Part shown: one piece after another, positions 32,006 to 38,366 of the stretch
How the letters are laid out: every line of letters begins with the position of its first letter
How positions within the stretch are numbered: position 1 is the stretch's first letter
Assembly: GCA_031422195.1 (NCBI GenBank)
Contig: JANOPZ010000106.1
Location: 1 to 38,366, forward strand
DNA from: JALOTE01 sp031422195
Lineage (GTDB): Bacteria; Pseudomonadota; Alphaproteobacteria; Rhizobiales; Rhizobiaceae
Direction of reading: 5' to 3'
Length of the DNA: 38,366 bases
The notes under the pieces: model-generated
The model's input: only the letters and a program-made list of their open reading frames with translations
The model's database searches: none
What the model was told of the DNA's origin: nothing
Made by a program: the position numbers and the translations under genes

Positions 32006-32869
32006 CTATGGGCTTTTCCGGACTGTTATTAAAATGTAGCCGATAACGGCAGCCAACACCAACGCGCCTCCGATGAAGGTTGCAGTGTTTTGCGTCTCGC
32101 CAAAGACCAGCCAAACCCACAATGGCGCCAGCGGCACTTCCAGTGAGGTTAACAACGCGGTCTCGGTTGGCGGAAGCATCCGCGCGCCAATTGCGAAAAG
32201 GCCAAAGCCAATCACTTGATTGACAATCCCAAAGGCGGCAAACCCCAACCATTGAACGCCTGAAAAACCGGTTAATTTAGCAAATGGCAGCGTTGCCGCA
32301 CAGCAAATCAAAGTCGCAAGCAATGTTGCTGCAAGCGGCGGAATGCCGGGGTATCGGCGCGCAATGAGGATCATGCCTGCCATGCAAAAAGTCATGAATA
32401 CGGCCAATAAATTGCCAAAAGCGCCTCCATTGGTGCTGAGGCTTGCCATGATAATCACACCGCCAAGCGCCACGGCACTTGCAACCAAAGCCGTCTTGCT
32501 CGGCCGTTCGCTGAGAATTGCCCAACCGGCAAACGCCGCCACAAAAGGCACAAGCGCAGTTATAACTGCAACATGGGCAACACTGGTATGATGCAATGCT
32601 CCAATGAAGAAAAACATCGATACGGCGGTGAGCATTGCATAGGCACAACCGGCTTTTCCCAGCTTAAAAACTGAGGCTTGGCCACCGGAGGCTGGAATTA
32701 ACAGCAGCACAGCCCATGTGCCAGCGGCGCCAAACACGCTGCGCCAAAATAAAACTGTTGCCGTATCTTGCGCTAAAGCTCGTGTGAAAAGCCCGGTAAC
32801 ACTCCATGCTACGGCTGCAATTGTGACAAGGAATAGTCCAAAACTATAATTTGAAATATTTGTTTTCAT
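32006..32869 (-). CDS. EamA/DMT-family membrane transporter
   Basis: Ten-helix drug/metabolite transporter of the inner membrane, 287 aa from ATG 32869 (a GTG lies one codon upstream). Two EamA repeats are visible: the first ends near SERPSKTALVASAVALGGVI, the second near PLAPLWVWLVFGE and GGALVLAAVIGYIL. Substrate cannot be deduced; relatives export amino acids, nucleosides or other metabolites. It lies opposite to, and between, ftsH and glmM, which are often adjacent in this order, so it may be a later insertion. Confidence 0.85.
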   Translation of the reverse strand: MKTNISNYSFGLFLVTIAAVAWSVTGLFTRALAQDTATVLFWRSVFGAAGTWAVLLLIPASGGQASVFKLGKAGCAYAMLTAVSMFFFIGALHHTSVAHVAVITALVPFVAAFAGWAILSERPSKTALVASAVALGGVIIMASLSTNGGAFGNLLAVFMTFCMAGMILIARRYPGIPPLAATLLATLICCAATLPFAKLTGFSGVQWLGFAAFGIVNQVIGFGLFAIGARMLPPTETALLTSLEVPLAPLWVWLVFGETQNTATFIGGALVLAAVIGYILITVRKSP

Positions 32870-33303
32870 CACTCACGCTGTTCCGGAAGGCCTGCATCAA
32901 GCCACTTTATCCGCGACCACAAAATGGCTGAAAACGACGCCTGACTTGGCTGGTGAAGAAATGCATCAATTGCGCAGGCACAACCCATTTTGTCGCCATA
33001 AATGATAAAATGATGGATTTGCTATCGTTTGCGCGGGTAACATGTGCGCTGGAGTGGACCACGATTATAATCAGTCATAATCGGTTAAAAGCCGCTCAAA
33101 AGTGAAATACCTTGAGCAGGGTTCTTTTAATCTGATCGTTCAACAAGAGCGAACTGCGTTCAAAAAGGTATTTTAACTATAAATTACCATCAAAGTGGCG
33201 AAAAAGGCCGCAAGTTTATTTTCAGTAACAATGCTTCACAGTTTTTGAATTAAGTTATAGCGCAAGTGGGCGCATAAGCTGCGCAATAGCAGGGGGCTAT
33301 CAC
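32870..33303. other. Gene-free spacer upstream of glmM
   Basis: A 434-base spacer that holds the promoters of the EamA gene (minus) and glmM (plus). It contains an inverted repeat, AAATACCTT (33105-33113) with AAGGTATTT (33165-33173), and a GCGCA...TGCGC hairpin (near 33270-33284) directly before the glmM ribosome-binding site. No open frame is convincing. Confidence 0.5.
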
Positions 33304-34668
33304 ATGGCTGGAAAATATTTTGGCACGGACGGCATTCGAGGCCGCGCCAATTCATTAAAGATGAGCCCGGATCTGGCCATGCGTGTTGCTATTGCATGCG
33401 GAACTGCTTTTCGGTCCCAGTCAAGTGCAGTCGGTGACCGTATGCGCGTTGTCATCGGCAAAGATACCCGTTTGTCAGGCTATATGATTGAAAGTGCAAT
33501 GGTGGCTGGCTTTACATCGGCCGGTGTTGACGTATTTCAGCTTGGGCCAATCCCAACGCCTGCGGTGGCAATGCTGACACGTTCACTGAGGGCAGATGTC
33601 GGTGTTATGATCTCAGCGTCACATAACCCGTTTGATGATAATGGTATTAAACTGTTTGGCGCTGACGGCTTCAAACTCAGTGACACGCTGGAAAAGGACA
33701 TTGAGGACCTCATTGACTCGGTCGGCGGTATTTCGATGCCATCAGGCGCGAAGATAGGCCGTGCAAAGCGAATAGACGGCGTATTTGACCGCTATATTGA
33801 GTTTGCCAAGCGCACACTGCCGCGCAATATGTCGCTTGAAGGCTTGCGGGTGGTTGTTGATTGCGCAAATGGCGCAGCTTACAAAGTAGCACCAGCAGCC
33901 CTTTGGGAACTGGGCGCCGATGTTATCGCCATTGGCAATGAGCCAAATGGCACAAACATTAATCTTGATTGCGGTTCGACCCATCCCATCGCTTTATCCC
34001 GTAAAGTTCATGAAGTCAGAGCCGATATCGGTATTGCGCTTGATGGTGATGCTGACCGCGTGATTATCGTCGATGAAACGGGCACCATTATTGATGGCGA
34101 TCAGATTATGGCGCTGATAGCGCGCACGTGGCACGAAAGCGGGCGGCTTGAAGGCGGCGGCCTCGTGGCAACCATTATGTCTAATCTTGGTCTTGAGCGT
34201 ATGATGGCGGGCATGAATCTAAAGCTGCACCGCACAAAAGTAGGCGACCGGTACGTCGTGGAGCATATGCGCCAACATGGTCTCAATATTGGCGGCGAAC
34301 AATCTGGCCACGTTGTGTTGTCTGATTTTGGCACGACTGGTGACGGCCTTGTCTCTGCTTTGCAGGTGTTATCTTGCATGAAACAACTCGGTAAACCGGT
34401 GAGTGAAATTTGCCGCCAATTTGAACCCGTGCCGCAATTGCTGAAAAATGTGCGCCTGAATGGCGGCCAACCATTGGCGGAACCGAAGGTTAAACTGGCT
34501 ATTGCAGAAGCAGAACACCGTCTTGGCACCAATGGCCGCTTGGTTATCCGCCCGTCCGGCACTGAGCCTTTGATCCGCGTGATGGCAGAAGGTGACGACC
34601 AAAGTTTGGTAGAAAATGTCGTCAATGAGCTTGTTGATGTCATTTCGCGCTACCGTGAAGCCGCGTGA
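33304..34668 (+). CDS. glmM: Phosphoglucosamine mutase GlmM
   Basis: Converts glucosamine 6-phosphate to glucosamine 1-phosphate for UDP-GlcNAc, peptidoglycan and lipopolysaccharide. 454 aa, normal length, with all four domains. The phosphorylated Ser106 sits in SASHNPFDDNG, the metal-binding loop is DGDADR (247-252), the sugar-binding GGEQSGH lies near 328, and the phosphate-binding RPSGTEPLIRVM near 417. CAGGGGG is close before the ATG. It follows ftsH (with one inverted gene between), a grouping typical of alphaproteobacteria. Confidence 0.96.
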   Translation: MAGKYFGTDGIRGRANSLKMSPDLAMRVAIACGTAFRSQSSAVGDRMRVVIGKDTRLSGYMIESAMVAGFTSAGVDVFQLGPIPTPAVAMLTRSLRADVGVMISASHNPFDDNGIKLFGADGFKLSDTLEKDIEDLIDSVGGISMPSGAKIGRAKRIDGVFDRYIEFAKRTLPRNMSLEGLRVVVDCANGAAYKVAPAALWELGADVIAIGNEPNGTNINLDCGSTHPIALSRKVHEVRADIGIALDGDADRVIIVDETGTIIDGDQIMALIARTWHESGRLEGGGLVATIMSNLGLERMMAGMNLKLHRTKVGDRYVVEHMRQHGLNIGGEQSGHVVLSDFGTTGDGLVSALQVLSCMKQLGKPVSEICRQFEPVPQLLKNVRLNGGQPLAEPKVKLAIAEAEHRLGTNGRLVIRPSGTEPLIRVMAEGDDQSLVENVVNELVDVISRYREAA

Positions 34669-34719
34669 TTTTCTGTAGGTTTTCCAGTTAAGGTTAATCT
34701 TTACAGTTAAGCGATACAG

Positions 34720-34735
34720 TTAAGCCCAACTTAAC
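34720..34735 (+). promoter_or_regulatory. CtrA box upstream of first porin-like gene
   Basis: TTAAGCCCAACTTAAC is a perfect TTAA-N7-TTAAC, the CtrA recognition consensus. It lies 74 bases before the start codon, with further CAGTTAAG copies at 34685, 34704 and 34717. CtrA is the cell-cycle master regulator of alphaproteobacteria; in Brucella it controls outer-membrane protein genes such as omp25. Confidence 0.72.
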
Positions 34736-34808
34736 CTTTACCCATCATTATCCTTAGCAACGCATGAACTGGAATGAGCAGTGTCATGTATCGGCAAAGG
34801 AACGCGTC

Positions 34809-35717
34809 ATGTCTCGCAAAACTCTACTTCTAGCGGCCTCAGTCGCTCTTCTTTCAAGTGCTGCCACGCTTGCGCAGGCAGCCGATATTTTGGAACCGCA
34901 GATTATTGAATTGCCTGAGCCCGTCATGCCTGTTGCTGCACCAGCCCATGGCGGTTGGTATATTCGCGGCGATGTCGGCTATTCCAAAAATAAAATGTCT
35001 GACGTTGACTACATCACCGCTGGCCTTGCGAATGTTGGTCTGCCGAATGTAAAAGGCGTATTGGGTACCGGCGTTCTTAAAGGGTCTTTGTCGGATAGCT
35101 ACTCATTTGGCGCAGGCGTTGGCTACGATACTGGCAATTATTTGCGTGTTGATTTGACCGCAGATTACTTCTCAAAAGCAAATTTCAAAGGGTCTTCAAC
35201 CGGCGAGTGCCCGGGCAACCCTACCTTTACATGCACAACCACTGATACCGCAACGTATGAAACATTGTCACTTATGGCCAACGCCTATATTGACCTTGGC
35301 AAGTACCATGGTTTCACGCCTTATGTTGGCGCAGGCATTGGCGGCACGCAGGTGAAGTGGGGCACGCTGAGCAACGACTACGCAGACGCGGCCTATAGTG
35401 GTTTCAACGAAAAACATAATGGTCACACGTCGTGGCGTTATACTTACGCATTGATGGCTGGTGCCAGCTACGATGTCACCGATTGCGTTGCAGTTGATGC
35501 AGGCTACCGTTACCGTAGTGTTGCAGGCGGCAAAATGTTTAACATCGGTAACGGTGTTGCAGCCAGTGCGCCCATTGGCTCTTCGTCTACCGGCCCGGGT
35601 CACGACAAAGGTATCAAGTCCCATGAATTTCGTATTGGTGCCCGATACAAGTTCGGCGGCTGCGGCACCGCCAAAACTGCTGATTACCAACCTGATTATC
35701 AGCCAGTTTACAAATAA
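34809..35717 (+). CDS. Outer-membrane beta-barrel protein (Omp25/Omp31-like), copy A
   Basis: Predicted outer-membrane protein, 302 aa. The signal peptide ends at AQA-ADI. A short linker (LPEPVMPVAAP) precedes the barrel, which starts GGWYIRGDVGYSKN. The barrel strands alternate polar and apolar residues; MANAYIDLGKYHGFTPYVGA and YALMAGASYDV are shared with copy B. Extracellular loops carry a Cys pair (CPGNPTFTC), possibly a disulphide. The tail is repeated (YQPDYQPVYK) and does not end in Phe or Trp as most barrel proteins do. The start ATG 34809 has AAAGGA upstream. Structural or porin role inferred from family only. Confidence 0.82.
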   Translation: MSRKTLLLAASVALLSSAATLAQAADILEPQIIELPEPVMPVAAPAHGGWYIRGDVGYSKNKMSDVDYITAGLANVGLPNVKGVLGTGVLKGSLSDSYSFGAGVGYDTGNYLRVDLTADYFSKANFKGSSTGECPGNPTFTCTTTDTATYETLSLMANAYIDLGKYHGFTPYVGAGIGGTQVKWGTLSNDYADAAYSGFNEKHNGHTSWRYTYALMAGASYDVTDCVAVDAGYRYRSVAGGKMFNIGNGVAASAPIGSSSTGPGHDKGIKSHEFRIGARYKFGGCGTAKTADYQPDYQPVYK

Positions 35718-35742
35718 GATAACCAAGTTAGATGTGACCAAG

Positions 35743-35771
35743 CCGGGGTGCACTGCACTCCGGTTTTTTTT
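35743..35771 (+). terminator. Rho-independent terminator after porin-like copy A
   Basis: CCGGGGTGC pairs with GCACTCCGG (one G-U) around loop ACT, followed by eight T residues. Confidence 0.9.
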
Positions 35772-35831
35772 CGCATCCATTTCTGCAAAATCCGTTTGCT
35801 GTAAAAATGAATTTTTGAATTACGATTATAC

Positions 35832-35847
35832 TTAACCGCCTTTTAAC
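35832..35847 (+). promoter_or_regulatory. CtrA box upstream of second porin-like gene
   Basis: TTAACCGCCTTTTAAC is a perfect TTAA-N7-TTAAC, 73 bases before the start codon, nearly the same distance as the box at copy A (74). A further GGTTAAT lies at 35854. The matching spacing supports function. Confidence 0.75.
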
Positions 35848-35919
35848 TAGCATGGTTAATACTGCTGACATCAGGTGTTGGAATGCCGAGAACAATAGCG
35901 GCACTGCGGAGTAACCAGA

Positions 35920-36810
35920 ATGTTAAAAGCGTTAAAAATTGCCTTGATTGCCGGTTGCGCAGTTGCCGGGTTTGGAATGAATGCCCTTGCCGCTGATGCA
36001 GATTTGCCCATCTTCGTGGAACAAGCACCTGAGTTGCTGCCGGTCGAAGTTGGCAATGGTTGGTATATTCGCGGCGACATTGGCACCAGTTTTGCTGGCA
36101 AACATGAATCGAATGAATATACTGCGGGCAATGTTCGATACACAAATAACATCAGTGACGCACTCAATGTGGGAATTGGTTTTGGGTATCAGTTGAATGA
36201 TTATTTTCGTGCGGATGTCGGAGTTGAACAGCTTTTTGACTCCAATTTTTCTGCCACCACTCTCATAGGGCCACGCGGGCCTTGTATTGGCTGGGGCACC
36301 TTTGCTGGCCCACCGAGTTATATTGACACAGATACCATCACCAATTGCTTGGATGTCGATAGTGCAAAATACAACGCCATGAACTTTATGGCGAATGCCT
36401 ATATTGATCTGGGGACTTATATTGGCTTTACACCCTACATCGGTGCCGGCATTGGCACGGCCCGGGTTAAGTGGTCAGAAGAAACCGATGCGACAACGTG
36501 TATTCCACGCGCCGCGGCAACGCGCGCAGAGGGTTGCTCCGCCCAAGGAACGCCTAATCAACCCCTGCCCAACACAATTTATACCGAAAAAGGCGTTACA
36601 AACGATGGTATTGATTACCGTATGTCTTACGCCTTGATGGCCGGTGTCGCCTATAAAGCATCGCAAAACGTTACATGGGACTTGTCATACCGTATGCTGA
36701 ACGTTGGCGCTAATAACATCACATACTCCCTCAATACCGGTTCGGGTATGGCCAGAGATGGATTCGGCACTCAGCAGGTGCGCCTTGGCGTCCGCTATGC
36801 GCTTTGGTAG
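35920..36810 (+). CDS. Outer-membrane beta-barrel protein (Omp25/Omp31-like), copy B
   Basis: Paralogue of the preceding gene, 296 aa. The signal peptide ends ALA-ADA. The barrel begins NGWYIRGDIGTSFAG and shares MANAYIDLGTYIGFTPYIGA, GTARVKW and YALMAGVAY with copy A. It ends in VRLGVRYALW, with the terminal aromatic residue recognised by the barrel-assembly machinery. The loops differ from copy A and contain four cysteines (C at about 127, 149, 203, 214), so disulphides are possible. It has its own CtrA box and its own terminator, so the two copies are separate transcription units. Confidence 0.83.
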   Translation: MLKALKIALIAGCAVAGFGMNALAADADLPIFVEQAPELLPVEVGNGWYIRGDIGTSFAGKHESNEYTAGNVRYTNNISDALNVGIGFGYQLNDYFRADVGVEQLFDSNFSATTLIGPRGPCIGWGTFAGPPSYIDTDTITNCLDVDSAKYNAMNFMANAYIDLGTYIGFTPYIGAGIGTARVKWSEETDATTCIPRAAATRAEGCSAQGTPNQPLPNTIYTEKGVTNDGIDYRMSYALMAGVAYKASQNVTWDLSYRMLNVGANNITYSLNTGSGMARDGFGTQQVRLGVRYALW

Positions 36811-36831
36811 AAACGTGAACCTGTTCAAATT

Positions 36832-36859
36832 AAAAGCGGCTCCCAAGGGAGCCGTTTTT
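36832..36859 (+). terminator. Rho-independent terminator after porin-like copy B
   Basis: CGGCTCCC (36837-36844) and GGGAGCCG (36847-36854), the central bases forming the loop, with A-run before and T-run after. Confidence 0.88.
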
Positions 36860-36891
36860 GTTTACGGCCGCATTTTGCGCCTAATTTTTGC

Positions 36892-36920
36892 TTGACAGCG
36901 ACATGAGCGACCCCTAATCG
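36892..36920 (+). promoter_or_regulatory. Promoter of serC
   Basis: TTGACA (36892-36897) and TAATCG (36915-36920) are separated by exactly 17 bases. Transcription would begin near 36927, just before the two leader hairpins. Confidence 0.65.
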
Positions 36921-36929
36921 CCGCGATGG

Positions 36930-36976
36930 GACACCTGCCCCCAACGGCAGGCTTTTCTATCTGGAAGGATAGCCAT
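36930..36976 (+). ncRNA. serC leader RNA, candidate serC motif
   Basis: The predicted 50-base leader folds into two hairpins: CCTGCC (36934-36939) with GGCAGG (36946-36951), and CTATC (36957-36961) with GATAG (36968-36972). The second hairpin holds the ribosome-binding sequence GGAAGG in its loop and edge, and ends four bases before the ATG. A two-hairpin 'serC motif' is known in alphaproteobacteria upstream of serC; position and layout fit, ligand unknown. The match to the published consensus is from memory. Confidence 0.6.
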
Positions 36977-38182
36977 ATGTCGCTTTCTGCCGTATTGGGC
37001 GAACGCCCACGTTTGACCGCTAAGCCGGGCGCCCGTCCGCTAACGCCCCTTTTTTCATCAGGTCCTTGTGCGAAAATTCCCGGCTGGTCTTTGGATCAGC
37101 TGAAAGATGCGCCTTTGGGCCGTTCGCACCGCGCCAAACAAGGCAAAGCCAAACTGGCAGAAGCTATTGATAAAACCCGTGCTGTGCTCGGCGTGCCAGC
37201 TGATTATCGTATTGGTATTGTGCCTGCTTCAGATACCGGCGCCGTTGAGATGGCGATGTGGAACCTTTTGGGCGCACGCGGCGTCGATATGGTGGCATGG
37301 GAGAGTTTCGGCGAAACTTGGGTGACAGATGCGGTCAAGCAACTCAAACTCGCTGACTGCCGCAGCATTACCGCCGACTATGGCCATTTGCCGGATTTGG
37401 CTTCAATTAATTTTGATCATGATGTTGTGTTCACATGGAATGGTACAACATCAGGCGTTCGCGTTGAGAACGCAGATTTTATCCCCGCTGACCGACAAGG
37501 TTTGACAATTTGCGATGCAACGTCTGCGGCATTTGCCCAAGCGCTTGATTACTCGAAATTGGATGTCGTCACATTTTCATGGCAAAAAGCTCTTGGTGGT
37601 GAGGGTGCACACGGGATGATTATTCTTAGCCCGCGCGCTGTGACACGGCTTGAAACATATAAGCCGGCTTGGCCACTGCCAAAAATATTCCGGCTGATGT
37701 CGGGTGGTAAATTGTCGGAAGGTATTTTCAAAGGTGAAACCATCAACACGCCCTCGATGCTGTGTGTTGAAGACTATCTGGTGGCGCTTGATTGGGCGGC
37801 AGCCAATGGAAACGTCGATGGTCTCATTAAACGTGCCAATGCCAACGCCGACACGCTCAATGCTTTTGTTGATGCGCGCGATTGGATTGACAATTTGGCT
37901 GTGGTGAAAGCCACGCGGTCAAACACCTCGGTCTGTCTCAAAATTGTAGACCCGGCAGTGATGGCACTTGATCAAGATGGTCAGGCAGCTTTTGCCAAAG
38001 CCATGGTTTCGATGCTCGATAAAGAGGGCGCCGCCTATGACATCGGCGCTTACCGCGATGCGCCTCCGGGGCTGCGCATCTGGTGCGGTTCGACAATTGA
38101 AACCGCTGATATTGAAGCGCTGTTGCCTTGGCTGGACTGGGCGTTCCACGCGCAGAAGGCTGCGCTGAAACTGGCGGCATAG
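36977..38182 (+). CDS. serC: Phosphoserine aminotransferase SerC
   Basis: PLP-dependent aminotransferase (class V) converting 3-phosphohydroxypyruvate and glutamate to phosphoserine, second step of serine synthesis, cytosolic. 401 aa. The PLP-binding Lys204 is in SWQKALGGEG. The N-terminal LFSSGPCAKIPGWS and the PLP-contacting VFTWNGTTSGVRV and ICDATSAAFA are typical of the alphaproteobacterial type. The start is ATG 36977, immediately after GGAAGGATAG in the leader. serA usually follows but is beyond the window; a palindromic repeat lies between. Confidence 0.95.
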   Translation: MSLSAVLGERPRLTAKPGARPLTPLFSSGPCAKIPGWSLDQLKDAPLGRSHRAKQGKAKLAEAIDKTRAVLGVPADYRIGIVPASDTGAVEMAMWNLLGARGVDMVAWESFGETWVTDAVKQLKLADCRSITADYGHLPDLASINFDHDVVFTWNGTTSGVRVENADFIPADRQGLTICDATSAAFAQALDYSKLDVVTFSWQKALGGEGAHGMIILSPRAVTRLETYKPAWPLPKIFRLMSGGKLSEGIFKGETINTPSMLCVEDYLVALDWAAANGNVDGLIKRANANADTLNAFVDARDWIDNLAVVKATRSNTSVCLKIVDPAVMALDQDGQAAFAKAMVSMLDKEGAAYDIGAYRDAPPGLRIWCGSTIETADIEALLPWLDWAFHAQKAALKLAA

Positions 38183-38194
38183 CTAAGAAGGTAC

Positions 38195-38348
38195 CCCCTC
38201 ATCCGGCCCTTCGGGCCACCTTCTCCGCGTAAAGAACGGGGAGAAGGGGAAGAAAGTGCAGGACATTTAACTTTTTAATTTGAGGACCTCTTTTTACTTC
38301 TCCCCGTCCTTCACGGGCAGAAGGTGGCCTGAAAGGCCGGATGAGGGG
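38195..38348. repeat. Nested palindromic intergenic repeat (RIME-like)
   Basis: Outer arms of about 32 bases: the left begins CCCCTCATCCGG (38195) and the right ends CCGGATGAGGGG (38348). Inside are a second pair, ACGGGGAGAAG (38236-38246) and CTTCTCCCCGT (38297-38307), and short TTCGGG- and TGAAAGG-type tips. The layout and the words CCCTCATCCGG and CACCTTCTCC are those of palindromic mosaic elements scattered through rhizobial genomes (RIME family). Confidence 0.8.
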
Positions 38349-38366
38349 CTCTTTCACATTCAAATT

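Overview
The window reads as ordinary chromosome of an alphaproteobacterium of the order Hyphomicrobiales (Rhizobiales). Evidence: a GlpSTPQ-type glycerol ABC transporter, a ChvE/GguA/GguB-type sugar transporter, PhaR with phaAB, an RpoH2-like sigma factor, CarD beside FdxA, a SUV3-like helicase, Omp25/Omp31-type porin-like proteins with CtrA boxes, a serC leader resembling the serC RNA motif, and a nested palindromic intergenic repeat of the RIME kind. The genus cannot be fixed from sequence reading alone. No phage, plasmid, CRISPR, rRNA or tRNA was found.

Layout. 1-5306 (minus strand): glycerol catabolism operon glpD-glpS-glpT-glpP-glpQ with 4-base or zero-base junctions; glpQ is cut short at the window edge by unrelated sequence. 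5642-6442 (plus): divergent DeoR-type repressor glpR. 6940-10867 (plus): periplasmic sugar-binding protein, ATPase and permease. 11159-13922: polyhydroxybutyrate block, phaR facing away from phaA-phaB. 14054-14746 (minus): aquaporin. 14747-15410: a long gene-free region with direct and inverted repeats. 15411-20320 (plus): helicase, S4 RNA-binding protein, ferredoxin FdxA, CarD. 20530-22655: rpoH2 convergent with a secreted GH5 glycosidase. 22730-31930 (plus): ybgC-tolQ-tolR-tolA-tolB-pal-cpoB-tilS-ftsH, the envelope-integrity cluster followed by tRNA lysidine synthetase and the membrane protease. 32006-32869 (minus): EamA-family transporter. 33304-34668 (plus): glmM. 34809-36810: two paralogous outer-membrane beta-barrel proteins. 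36977-38182: serC with its own promoter and a two-hairpin leader. 38195-38348: palindromic repeat.

How it works together. The glp block imports glycerol and oxidises glycerol 3-phosphate under GlpR. The phaAB enzymes convert acetyl-CoA to 3-hydroxybutyryl-CoA, with PhaR sensing polymer. Tol-Pal, the two porin-like proteins, FtsH and GlmM are envelope functions, and the two porin-like genes each carry a perfect TTAA-N7-TTAAC CtrA box, which suggests cell-cycle control.

No clearly new system is present. The most useful leads are the paired CtrA boxes, the serC leader RNA, the repeat-rich region upstream of the helicase, several palindromic operators, and a recurrent pattern of short (13-18 bp) tandem duplications in spacers and in disordered protein segments.
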